From NCBI GenBank assembly GCA_031552405.1, contig JAVBMN010000001.1, forward strand, positions 62,001 through 126,000: 64,000 nucleotides of DNA, written 5' to 3'. The notes under the pieces are model-generated. The model was not told where the DNA came from, did not search any database, and was given only the letters and a program-made list of their open reading frames with translations. Source of the DNA: UBA1794 sp031552405 (lineage in GTDB: Bacteria; Bacteroidota; Bacteroidia; Bacteroidales; Bacteroidaceae). Shown here piece by piece: positions 8,518 to 16,792 of the stretch. Made by a program: the position numbers and the translations under genes. Position 1 is the stretch's first letter. Each line of letters opens with the position of its first letter.

Positions 8518-9654
8518 ATGAAACTGCTTGCAACAATCACAAGCATTTTGCTATCCTGGGGAACGCTTTCTGCGCAAAAGATCACTCCCGCTACGCATGA
8601 AATAGGCGATTTGCTACGCATATTGCCTACAGAATGCCTGGTTGACAGGGATACGATCCTCCCATGCCCACAGGTCAGTTTCGGTAAATTGTTGGTAATG
8701 AAATACAATGAAAGCCACCAACTTGCCCATCTTGGAATTTCACTATTCAGCCCTTCCACGAAGGAAATGATAAATCTCCCTGTCTGCAACTTCCTTGAGC
8801 GACTCTTATTAGAAATAGCTATAACAAAGGATCGCAACAGCATAAAAGAGAAATTGAAGAGAAACCAAATAAGACTTCAATGGAATGAGGCTGATTTTGG
8901 CACACGTAACTTCACCTCCATCAAACCATTACTGGTAGAATTAGAGGATCCGGCACAATTTGTATTAAACTGGGATTCAGTTGGATACACCGCCATATGG
9001 AGATATGGAAATACCCAGAATGTCTTTACCATTACCTTCCCGGCAAGCAGAGAGCTGGTACTTGGTACCAACAAAAAAGAATCGGACGAACTGCTTAGCA
9101 AGCAACTCCAGCACTCCAAAGGGATAAAATACACCCCCGAAACAGATGTGGTATCCCCTCAAAACCTGTACCGAACCTCTGATCCTGCACTTTTTATAAA
9201 GAAAGGAAACACGTTTATGTACCCGATAGTAAACAGCAACATCTATTACAAGGAAACCGGAAAGGGGTATACACAGATCTACGAAACGAGCTACCCTTTC
9301 GAGTCTTTGTCCAACTGCTTTCTTGGAAACAGGACAGACTATCTTTTAAAACTGCATATCAACCACCGAATGTATGGAAACTTCTCCCCCGAATTTGAGA
9401 TGGGATTGGCCGACTTTGTGCACTTCTTCCGGAAAGAATTTGATATCTATACCGCGTTTGACAAAACAGATACAGACCCTGTCAAGCTGACGGTTATACT
9501 ACAGAACAAGCAACTCAATTACATCCACATGCTACTGATACAAGCCCCTAAGGCTTTCCTCTTTCAACAGGGAGGAGTGCTTTCTGCCAATTTCTACAGT
9601 AACATACCTCAGCATTATGTAAAAAGCCTGTTTGGAGAATTTATAAATGACTAA
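8518..9654 (+). CDS. Exported protein of unknown function (cassette gene 2)
   Basis: A 378-residue protein starting MKLLATITSILLSWGTLSAQ, a clear Sec signal peptide. No known domain was recognised. The mature part has many aromatic and charged beta-type stretches (for example YPFESLSNCFLGN, LLKLHINHRMYGNFSPE), suggesting a beta-rich periplasmic or surface protein. No lipobox cysteine or transmembrane helix is seen after the signal. It begins 22 bp after gene 1 and ends 17 bp before gene 3, so co-expression is nearly certain. Function is unknown. Confidence 0.65.
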   Translation: MKLLATITSILLSWGTLSAQKITPATHEIGDLLRILPTECLVDRDTILPCPQVSFGKLLVMKYNESHQLAHLGISLFSPSTKEMINLPVCNFLERLLLEIAITKDRNSIKEKLKRNQIRLQWNEADFGTRNFTSIKPLLVELEDPAQFVLNWDSVGYTAIWRYGNTQNVFTITFPASRELVLGTNKKESDELLSKQLQHSKGIKYTPETDVVSPQNLYRTSDPALFIKKGNTFMYPIVNSNIYYKETGKGYTQIYETSYPFESLSNCFLGNRTDYLLKLHINHRMYGNFSPEFEMGLADFVHFFRKEFDIYTAFDKTDTDPVKLTVILQNKQLNYIHMLLIQAPKAFLFQQGGVLSANFYSNIPQHYVKSLFGEFIND

Positions 9655-9671
9655 TAATAAACTTTCAGCAC

Positions 9672-10664
9672 ATGAGAAGAACATTTTTTGTAATACTATT
9701 TAGCATCGGGTGTATAAATGGAAACCTGTATGCCCAGCTTGAGAAAACCCGCCTCATCCTCAGCGAAGGCATGAACGATCCCCTCCTAAAAGTCAAGGTA
9801 GAGGCTAATGTTTCCACTTTCTTCGAAGCATGCAACAAAGCAGTAATGGACGGAAAGAAACCAGACCTTGCATCGGAATACTTCACAAAAGAAGGAAAGC
9901 TGCAATTATCTACACTTTGGAAAAGTGGAGCAATGGCTTTTTCATTGTCAGAAATAACAGAGAAATGCATAGCCCGGCAATCCGGAGGTTTTCAAATACG
10001 AAACATCCCTGTAAAATTGATGGACGCTCCAGTGGACAGACAAGACAATGAACTGGTTGTCAACCTTACCAATGAAGGAAAGATAGAAGGAGTGTACATC
10101 GCCATTGAGGAGCAACGCTACTTAGACTTACTCAGTTCCACCGTATCTGTGGCCGACTTCAACCGTCGCCAGGTAGTGATTGACTTTGTGGAGAACTTCC
10201 GCACTGCTTACAACCTGAAAGACATGAAATACCTGGAAAAGGTATTCAGTGACAAAGCGCTCATCATCGTGGGAAGAGTGATCAAAGAAGTTAATAGCCC
10301 GGAAAAAACCTTTAAGGCTATCAATCCGGAGAAGGTAGTATACCGGGTACAAACCAAACAACAATATATGCTGGGGTTAAAGCAAACCTTTACGCGGAAT
10401 AAATACATCGATGTAAAGTTTAGCGAAGTCAAGATCCTACGCCACCCGCAGCATGAAAAGATATATGGTGTAACTCTGAAACAAGACTGGGGTTCCTCTA
10501 CCTATAATGACACTGGCTATGTATTCCTGGCTATTGATTTCAGGGATGAAAACCAGCCCTTGATCCATGTACGCACCTGGCAGCCGGCTGAATATAACAA
10601 CAAACCTATACCAAGGGATGAAATATTCAAGGTAACCGACTTTAATTTTCAAAACAATCTATAA
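9672..10664 (+). CDS. Exported NTF2/SnoaL-like protein (cassette gene 3)
   Basis: A 330-residue protein with signal peptide MRRTFFVILFSIGCINGNLYAQ. The C-terminal half (about 165-325) looks like a cone-shaped NTF2-like domain: a helical start VIDFVENFRTAYNLKDMKYL, then strands ending LKQDWGSSTYNDTGYVFLAIDF and IHVRTWQP. I associate this ending with NTF2-like proteins of Bacteroidales; this is recall of a pattern, not a search result. The N-terminal half may be a second, diverged unit of the same type. Such domains bind small ligands or act as scaffolds; the ligand is not evident. It lies within the four-gene cassette. Confidence 0.6.
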   Translation: MRRTFFVILFSIGCINGNLYAQLEKTRLILSEGMNDPLLKVKVEANVSTFFEACNKAVMDGKKPDLASEYFTKEGKLQLSTLWKSGAMAFSLSEITEKCIARQSGGFQIRNIPVKLMDAPVDRQDNELVVNLTNEGKIEGVYIAIEEQRYLDLLSSTVSVADFNRRQVVIDFVENFRTAYNLKDMKYLEKVFSDKALIIVGRVIKEVNSPEKTFKAINPEKVVYRVQTKQQYMLGLKQTFTRNKYIDVKFSEVKILRHPQHEKIYGVTLKQDWGSSTYNDTGYVFLAIDFRDENQPLIHVRTWQPAEYNNKPIPRDEIFKVTDFNFQNNL

Positions 10665-10684
10665 ACAACTAAATTCTTTAAAGT

Positions 10685-12052
10685 ATGAGTAGAATTACCT
10701 ACCTATTCGCATTCTGCCTTTTGTTGGCCAGTGGACAGGCCTTCGCCCAAAAGCTATTGGTCCAATACGACCGAACCGAGCCCAATAGTATCTTTGCAGA
10801 CAAAGACATGCAGATTGAAAACTCCGGAGGCTCCCAAGCTGGTGTTGTCATTTCATGCCCAGACTCGTTGCGGCTCAGCTTTAAATGTCCAGGGATGACC
10901 GTATATACCCGCAGGCACATAGAAGGCGACTCAGTCTACTACCTCCGATTCATTGTGGGTGAATACAAGGGAGTTGACTATACTTCGCAAAAGCTTGAAG
11001 TATCTTCTCCCGGCTACTTTCCGCTTAAAATGCCTCTAAACCTGCAACCCAGTGAATCCAAACAATTCTTTGTATGTGATTCAAAAGTGGGTGTAGGATG
11101 CTACTACCGCTACCGTGATGAAGGACAAGACCTGTTCCGCAAAGCCATGTATGAAGAAGCTAAAGGAAAGTACAAGCTGGCTCTGGAGTGCCCCGATTTT
11201 GTGCCTGACTCTGAGGTGGAACGCAGAATCTATCAGATAGACTCTATTCTAAACTGGCGCAAAATGGCCGATCTGAATTTCGACCTGCTGGATTACAGAG
11301 CTGCATACTCAGGCTATTTCAAGATCTTCTCCATAAATGACGCAGACCGCTACGTGGCCAACCGCATGGCCGAAAGCCAGAAGAAACTGAATGAAGACTG
11401 TTATGTATGCTACGATAAAGCAGAAAACTACTTCAAAGAGAAAAACTATGAAAAGGCCAAGGAACTATACACCCGCATGATTGCCCAAGGTTGCCCACAA
11501 ACCCTTGATGCCAACTCAAGGCTGATAATGATCAACGACCTGGACGAAAGTAACAGGCAGCGTGCCAGCGTACTTACTTATGAATATCAAAAAGATACCC
11601 CCATCGGATTTTCATACGGAAAATACAAAGATCACAAAAGTGGAGGATACTTTACTCTGCGCATAAACAAAGATGTATTTGAAGCAATGCGCTCTAATAC
11701 CGACTCCATTACAAAACCGGAAGTAAATGTCTCTTTTGGCTGGACTATAAAGATCATCAAACCCCTTTGGATCTTCTTTGGCCCTGGATATACCGGAGTT
11801 GGACAATATGAACCCAAAGAACTGGATGAAAATAAAACTACAGGTAACCCTTCCGAAGATGAGAAGTTAACCCTGAATATAAAGAGCGCTATTTCACCCG
11901 AGATAGGCCTCATGGTAAAACTTAGCTCTAAGAAACTACGCTGTGGATTGGCTCTGCGCTATACATTCCAGTACCGATTTGCCTTAGAAAAAGAATCGGA
12001 GAGTTATATCGGGAAAACCCAAAATGTACTAGGTATCGGTATCTGCTTCTAA
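10685..12052 (+). CDS. Exported TPR protein with possible C-terminal barrel (cassette gene 4)
   Basis: A 455-residue protein with signal peptide MSRITYLFAFCLLLASGQAFAQ. Residues 25-130 form a beta-rich domain. Residues 140-280 carry TPR-like repeats (LFRKAMYEEAKGKYKLALEC, YFKEKNYEKAKELYTRMIAQ). The last ~150 residues alternate polar and hydrophobic strands and end RCGLALRYTFQYRF...GIGICF, with a terminal phenylalanine as in outer-membrane beta-barrels. This organisation resembles proteins that link peptidoglycan- or periplasm-facing TPRs to the outer membrane. It is the last gene of the cassette and is followed by two hairpins. Confidence 0.65.
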   Translation: MSRITYLFAFCLLLASGQAFAQKLLVQYDRTEPNSIFADKDMQIENSGGSQAGVVISCPDSLRLSFKCPGMTVYTRRHIEGDSVYYLRFIVGEYKGVDYTSQKLEVSSPGYFPLKMPLNLQPSESKQFFVCDSKVGVGCYYRYRDEGQDLFRKAMYEEAKGKYKLALECPDFVPDSEVERRIYQIDSILNWRKMADLNFDLLDYRAAYSGYFKIFSINDADRYVANRMAESQKKLNEDCYVCYDKAENYFKEKNYEKAKELYTRMIAQGCPQTLDANSRLIMINDLDESNRQRASVLTYEYQKDTPIGFSYGKYKDHKSGGYFTLRINKDVFEAMRSNTDSITKPEVNVSFGWTIKIIKPLWIFFGPGYTGVGQYEPKELDENKTTGNPSEDEKLTLNIKSAISPEIGLMVKLSSKKLRCGLALRYTFQYRFALEKESESYIGKTQNVLGIGICF

Positions 12053-12096
12053 CATTACCTTTTTAAACGTAAAACATATTACCCCGCAATCTTTAT

Positions 12097-12170
12097 GGAA
12101 GGGTTTACCCTATTCACCTATCTTTAAACAACTATCATTGTGCAGTTCGTGGGTGGACCCTTCCTTTTTA
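12097..12170 (+). terminator. Terminator of the four-gene cassette
   Basis: GGAAGGGT (12097-12104) pairs with ACCCTTCC (12157-12164), followed directly by TTTTTA. Inner GTGGGT/CACC-type pairing can lengthen the stem. It lies 45 bp after the last stop codon, in the 320-bp gap before ssb. Confidence 0.6.
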
Positions 12171-12209
12171 CTTTCCATAGAATTCATTGCAAATCCGAAC
12201 TTCCCGGAT

Positions 12210-12256
12210 TATCTTTCTATCAAGAGCAATCAGAAGCTTGCTCTTGATAAAAGATA
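12210..12256. terminator. Second strong hairpin between the cassette and ssb
   Basis: TATCTTTCTATCAAGAGCAA (12210-12229) pairs almost perfectly, with one bulge, with the 19 bases at 12238-12256 around an 8-nt loop. The T-tail is poor, so this may be a back-up terminator or a 3'-end stabilising hairpin. Confidence 0.5.
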
Positions 12257-12303
12257 GGTTTCCCCTCTTACCAATCCCCAACGGAGAAAAAAAACTTCAA
12301 ATT

Positions 12304-12335
12304 CTTGTGGCGTATCCGAATAATCTATAAATTTG
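12304..12335 (+). promoter_or_regulatory. ssb promoter
   Basis: CTTG (12304-12307), a 20-bp spacer and TAAATTTG (12328-12335) fit the Bacteroides consensus with one mismatch. They lie about 37 bp before the ssb start. Confidence 0.6.
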
Positions 12336-12372
12336 TGCAGAAATCACTGATATATAGAAATACAGAATCGCC

Positions 12373-12840
12373 ATGTCAATAAATAAAGTAATACTAATCG
12401 GCAATGTAGGGAAAGATCCCGAAGTGAGATACTTGGACTCAGGAGTGGCAATAGCCAGTTTTCCTTTGGCCACTTCCGAGCGTGGATATACTTTGCAAAA
12501 TGGCACTCAGGTACCTGAACGTACCGACTGGCACAATATTGTATTGTGGAGAGGGTTGGCTGAAGTTGCCGAAAAATATGTGCATAAAGGTGATAAACTT
12601 TATATAGAAGGAAAGATACGCACCCGTTCATATGCCGACCAGACAGGGGCGCAACGATACATTACCGAGATATTTGCCGAAAACATGGAGATGCTTAGCG
12701 GTAAGCCACAAAATCAAGGAGGAGTGCAACCGGCGCAACCACAACCAGCTGCCCCCGCACAACCGCAAAGCGCCCCCTCTTCGCAACCCTATGCAGCACC
12801 TACGGCACCACAAGGAGGTGATGATGACCTCCCCTTTTAA
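12373..12840 (+). CDS. ssb: Single-stranded DNA-binding protein
   Basis: A 155-residue SSB that coats single-stranded DNA during replication and repair. The N-terminal OB fold (residues 1-110) opens MSINKVILIGNVGKDPEVRY and includes WHNIVLWRGLAEVAEKYVHKG. A flexible Gln/Pro/Ala linker (about 112-148) leads to the acidic partner-binding tip GDDDLPF. Length and layout are typical. It has its own promoter at 12304 and lies 38 bp ahead of gldE, an arrangement conserved in Bacteroidetes. Confidence 0.97.
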   Translation: MSINKVILIGNVGKDPEVRYLDSGVAIASFPLATSERGYTLQNGTQVPERTDWHNIVLWRGLAEVAEKYVHKGDKLYIEGKIRTRSYADQTGAQRYITEIFAENMEMLSGKPQNQGGVQPAQPQPAAPAQPQSAPSSQPYAAPTAPQGGDDDLPF

Positions 12841-12878
12841 GCGAATCATCCAAATAGAATATTAATTTAGAACACATC

Positions 12879-14213
12879 TTGGACTCAGACGATTATTTAT
12901 CCCTTTCAGGGGTTATTCAAAATATACAGTTTGAAGCACCTACTACAGGGGCTATAGTGGCGTTATCCTGCGCCATTGTGTTACTTTTGCTATCTGCATT
13001 TGCATCTGCATCAGAGATTGCATTCTTTTCATTGACACCGTCCGACTTAAAGGCCGTGGAGGAAGATGAGCATCCTTCGGACTCATTCATCCGCAGACTA
13101 TTGGAAAAGAGCGAGAAATTGTTGGCCACTATACTAATAACCAACAACTTTGTAAACGTAACCATCATTATGCTTCTGAACTACTTTGTGATGAAAACGG
13201 TATCATTTGCCTCGGAGGTGACTGAATTTGTGATCATTACAATACTGCTGTCGTTCCTGCTGTTACTCTTTGGCGAGGTTATGCCTAAAATATACTCAGC
13301 CCATCAGACTTTGCGTTTCTCGCGAATGGCAGCTCCGGCTTGGGGTCTGCTTGAAATGCTGTTCTCACCTATTTCATATGCGTTGGTACGCTCCACTTCC
13401 TTTATGAACCGACACTTTGCACGCAAGCACCGCGCACTGTCAATGGACGAGCTCAGCCAAGCTTTGGAGATGACCGACCAGAATGAACTGAAAGAAGAAA
13501 ACAAAATTCTGAAAGGTATTATCCGCTTTGGTGACGAAACAGCCAAGGAGGTAATGACTCCCAGAGTAGATGTGGTTTCAATCAATGTAAAAAGCGACTT
13601 CCGGGTAGTAGTACAAACCGTCATTGACAACGTGTACTCCCGAATGCCTGTGTGGAGCGGGAATATGGATAAGATAGTAGGTATACTGTATATCAAAGAC
13701 TTACTCCCCCACCTCAAAAAGCCGGATAATTTCCGTTGGCAGTCCTTGGTACGTCCTGCTTACTTTGTGCCGGAAACAAAAATGATCGATGATCTGCTGG
13801 GAGAATTTCAAAGTAACAAGGTGCACATAGCCGTTGTAGTAGATGAATTCGGAGGCACCTCGGGCATCATCACTATGGAAGATATCATCGAAGAAATCGT
13901 AGGAGAAATCCGCGACGAATACGATGAAGAAGAAAAACACATCATCCAAACAAGCCCTTCTACCTTCATCATAGAAGGCAAAACACTGCTTACCGATTTC
14001 TACCAGGCCACCAACCTTGACTCCGACACTTTTGAGGAGATACAAGCCGAGGCGGATACCGTAGCCGGAATGCTGCTGGAGCTAAAAGGCGAATTCCCTA
14101 AGCTTCACGAATCCATTGCATACAAGAACTACAAGTTCGAGATATTGGGGATGGATGAGCGTCGCATCACCAAGGTGAAATTTACGATAACAGACGATGA
14201 GCAGCCGGAATAG
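12879..14213 (+). CDS. gldE: GldE-type CNNM/CBS membrane protein
   Basis: A 444-residue inner-membrane protein of the HlyC/CorC family. Residues 25-195 form the CNNM (DUF21) domain with several helices. Two CBS motifs follow (about 215-335; VMTPRVDVVSI, VVVDEFGGTSGIITMEDIIE), then a C-terminal CorC_HlyC domain. The Bacteroidetes version next to ssb and gldD is GldE, linked to gliding or T9SS in motile relatives; its role in non-motile gut species is unclear. The start appears to be TTG at 12879, because no in-frame ATG precedes the first membrane helix. The 3' end overlaps gldD by 17 bp, implying translational coupling. Confidence 0.88.
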   Translation: MDSDDYLSLSGVIQNIQFEAPTTGAIVALSCAIVLLLLSAFASASEIAFFSLTPSDLKAVEEDEHPSDSFIRRLLEKSEKLLATILITNNFVNVTIIMLLNYFVMKTVSFASEVTEFVIITILLSFLLLLFGEVMPKIYSAHQTLRFSRMAAPAWGLLEMLFSPISYALVRSTSFMNRHFARKHRALSMDELSQALEMTDQNELKEENKILKGIIRFGDETAKEVMTPRVDVVSINVKSDFRVVVQTVIDNVYSRMPVWSGNMDKIVGILYIKDLLPHLKKPDNFRWQSLVRPAYFVPETKMIDDLLGEFQSNKVHIAVVVDEFGGTSGIITMEDIIEEIVGEIRDEYDEEEKHIIQTSPSTFIIEGKTLLTDFYQATNLDSDTFEEIQAEADTVAGMLLELKGEFPKLHESIAYKNYKFEILGMDERRITKVKFTITDDEQPE

Positions 14214-14808
14214 AAATAATTATATACGTAAGATATTCCCTTGGGTAGCCTCACTGGTACTCTTGGCGTTGCTGCTATTGTGCACGGCTTGCCCTTCCCG
14301 ACAAAACGAACAAGCAGGAAGTGCGGCACGAAAGTATATGTCAACTACGGATACCCTGCCCTTTTCTTTCTCCATCCCGACTGAAAGCAAGCTCCTACTG
14401 GCTGAGGCTCCCCAGCAAGAAAGAGTCTTTGCGGATGTAGTGTTTCCGGCCGAAAAAGCCCGGCTATACTGTACCTACCATGTTATCACCCCCGAAGAAT
14501 TTTCAACATCCGCCGAAGAAAGCCGGAAACTTGTATATTTCCATTCCACAAAAGCTGAGGCGATTGAAGAAGATTTTTACGAGAACCCAGCAGGAAGAGT
14601 GTACGGAATCCTGTACACTCTAAAAGGAAATGTAGCCACCCCAGTTCAGTTCTCATTGACAGATAGCATATCTTATTTTTTCCATGCTTCCCTCTATTTC
14701 GACGAGGGGGAATCTAAGCCTGAGAAGGGTGATACATTACGCATATTAAATACTGATTTAAAGAAACTTATGGAGACATTCCAGAACTCTCATTATAGCT
14801 CTCACTAA
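14197..14808 (+). CDS. gldD: GldD-like lipoprotein
   Basis: A 203-residue protein with an N-terminal membrane anchor and a lipobox-like end (ASLVLLALLLLCTAC), consistent with a lipoprotein. The mature part (FSFSIPTESKLLLAEAP, RLYCTYHVI, FYENPAGRVYGILYTLKGNV, LYFDEGESKPEKGDTLRILN) fits the GldD family. GldD is needed for gliding and for the type IX system in Flavobacterium, where gldE can suppress gldD mutations. It overlaps gldE by 17 bp and sits 5 bp before the phosphopantetheinyl transferase. Confidence 0.85.
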   Translation: MSSRNRNNYIRKIFPWVASLVLLALLLLCTACPSRQNEQAGSAARKYMSTTDTLPFSFSIPTESKLLLAEAPQQERVFADVVFPAEKARLYCTYHVITPEEFSTSAEESRKLVYFHSTKAEAIEEDFYENPAGRVYGILYTLKGNVATPVQFSLTDSISYFFHASLYFDEGESKPEKGDTLRILNTDLKKLMETFQNSHYSSH

Positions 14809-14813
14809 AACAA

Positions 14814-15446
14814 ATGGCTGTATTATCATTTCATAAAGAAGAACGTTGGAAACTAGGTATCTGGCAGATAGAAGAAACCATCGAAGAACTGTTAGAGTTG
14901 CTTCCTGCCGAGATGAACTACTCCATACAAGTCATGCAATTCACCTCGCCCGTACGACGACGTGAATGGCTAGCCGCCCGTGTGCTTCTGCAGGAAATGT
15001 GTGGAGAACACAAAGAGATTGTATATAGCGAAAGCCATCATCCCTACCTTTCCGATGGGTCATACCGCCTCAGCATCTCACACACGAAAGGCTATGTAGC
15101 CGTGATGCTGAGCCGTAATTATGAAGTAGGTGTGGATATTGAATATATCTCGGGAAGAGTAAGGCATCTACGTCACCGGTTTCTGAGCCACGAAGAGAAT
15201 AAGATGATTTCTACCGACAGGGAGCTGGAACATCTGCTGATATGCTGGTGCACCAAAGAAACACTATATAAGCTATTGGACAAGATCGGAGTGCATTTCT
15301 CCTATGACCTCAAAATCCATCCCTTTCAGCTAATGGGATACAGAGGCACTTTGCAGGCGCAGGAACTACTGACCAGTAAGCAACATATTTACGCGGTCAA
15401 TTATCTGGTCACGAAACAATACATCGTAACCTGCTCCATTCAATAA
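14814..15446 (+). CDS. 4'-phosphopantetheinyl transferase superfamily protein
   Basis: A 210-residue Sfp/AcpT-type enzyme that transfers phosphopantetheine from CoA to carrier proteins. Both Mg/CoA motifs are seen: VGVDIEYIS (about 105-113) and WCTKETLYK (about 144-152), the W-x-x-KE-x-x-x-K signature. Upstream SISHTKGYVAV is the usual histidine-containing strand. It starts 5 bp after gldD, so it is co-transcribed with gldE-gldD, an arrangement also found in other Bacteroidetes. Whether it serves primary fatty-acid ACP or a secondary carrier cannot be told. Confidence 0.85.
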   Translation: MAVLSFHKEERWKLGIWQIEETIEELLELLPAEMNYSIQVMQFTSPVRRREWLAARVLLQEMCGEHKEIVYSESHHPYLSDGSYRLSISHTKGYVAVMLSRNYEVGVDIEYISGRVRHLRHRFLSHEENKMISTDRELEHLLICWCTKETLYKLLDKIGVHFSYDLKIHPFQLMGYRGTLQAQELLTSKQHIYAVNYLVTKQYIVTCSIQ

Positions 15447-15503
15447 CAACGCCTTACAGGGGCAAATCCCATACGCTTTACACATAAATAAATCCCTCCT
15501 TTC

Positions 15504-15535
15504 CTTGTGGAGTTTCGGGGGATAAAGTATCTTTG
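15504..15535 (+). promoter_or_regulatory. Promoter of the aminotransferase gene
   Basis: CTTG (15504-15507), a 20-bp spacer and TATCTTTG (15528-15535) lie about 42 bp before the ATG at 15578. Confidence 0.6.
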
Positions 15536-15577
15536 CACGCATATTTTTATTATCCATTATACTAACGGAACCGCAAT

Positions 15578-16780
15578 ATGCCAACAATCTCTTTTCGAGG
15601 CACCGATATGCCCGCTTCCCCCATTCGTAAGCTTGCTCCACTTTCCGATGCCGCCAAGCAGAAAGGTATTAAAGTATATCACTTGAATATCGGCCAGCCC
15701 GATCTTCCCACTCCTCCGCAAGCCATAGAGGCTATCCGCAATATTGACTTGAAAGTGCTGGAGTACAGCCCCAGCGGTGGATACCAGAGTTTGCGCGAGA
15801 AGCTGACCACATACTATGCCAAGTTTAACATACAGCTTACCGCTGAGGATATTATCGTAACTACCGGAGGCTCTGAGGCCGTATTATTCGCCTTCATGTC
15901 ATGTCTGAACCCGGGTGATGAGATCATCGTTCCCGAGCCGGCATACGCCAATTACATGGCCTTCGCCATCTCTGCCGGAGCAAAGATCCGTACTGTGGCC
16001 ACTACAATCGAAGAAGGATTCGCACTGCCCAAAGTTGAGAAATTCGAAGAACTTATTAACGAACGTACTAAGGGAATCCTGATTTGTAATCCCAACAACC
16101 CCACCGGATACCTCTATAGTCGTAAGGAAATGAACCGCATCCGCGATTTAGTAAAGAAGTACGACCTGTTCCTTTTCTCGGACGAGGTGTACCGTGAGTT
16201 CATATATACCGGATCACCCTATATCTCTGCCTGCCACCTGGAAGGCATCGAGAACAATGTAGTACTGATCGACTCCGTATCCAAACGTTACTCAGAATGC
16301 GGTATCCGTATCGGTGCCCTGATTACAAAAAACAAAGAGGTTCGCAATGCCGTAATGAAGTTTTGTCAGGCTCGCCTCAGCCCCCCACTCATTGGCCAGA
16401 TAGTAGCCGAAGCCTCCATTGATACGCCGGAAGAATATATGCGCGAAACATACGATGAATATGTAGAACGGCGCAAATGCCTCATCGATGGGTTGAACCG
16501 TATCCCCGGGGTATACTCCCCCATCCCCATGGGCGCTTTCTATACAGTGGCCAAACTGCCGGTGGACGACAGCGATAAGTTCTGCGCCTGGTGTCTTTCC
16601 GACTTCAATTATGAAGGCGAGACTGTATTCATGGCACCAGCTTCAGGCTTCTATACTACCCCCGGTTCCGGGTACAACGAAGTACGTATTGCCTACGTGC
16701 TTAATAAGAAAGACCTTACCCGTGCACTCTTCATTCTGGGCAAAGCCCTTGAAGCCTATCCGGGACGCGTGATAGAATAA
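15578..16780 (+). CDS. PLP-dependent class I/II aminotransferase
   Basis: A 400-residue fold-type I aminotransferase. Visible hallmarks are NIGQPDLPTP at the N-terminus, TTGGSEAVLFAF around the phosphate site, NPNNPTGY, SDEVYREF (PLP aspartate and tyrosine), SVSKRYSECGIRIG with the Schiff-base lysine, and a late EVRIAYV arginine that binds substrate carboxylate. The family covers aspartate and aromatic aminotransferases; substrate is not resolved. It has its own promoter and is followed after 12 bp by the LolC/E-type permease. Confidence 0.9.
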   Translation: MPTISFRGTDMPASPIRKLAPLSDAAKQKGIKVYHLNIGQPDLPTPPQAIEAIRNIDLKVLEYSPSGGYQSLREKLTTYYAKFNIQLTAEDIIVTTGGSEAVLFAFMSCLNPGDEIIVPEPAYANYMAFAISAGAKIRTVATTIEEGFALPKVEKFEELINERTKGILICNPNNPTGYLYSRKEMNRIRDLVKKYDLFLFSDEVYREFIYTGSPYISACHLEGIENNVVLIDSVSKRYSECGIRIGALITKNKEVRNAVMKFCQARLSPPLIGQIVAEASIDTPEEYMRETYDEYVERRKCLIDGLNRIPGVYSPIPMGAFYTVAKLPVDDSDKFCAWCLSDFNYEGETVFMAPASGFYTTPGSGYNEVRIAYVLNKKDLTRALFILGKALEAYPGRVIE

Positions 16781-16792
16781 AAAGTATCACCC

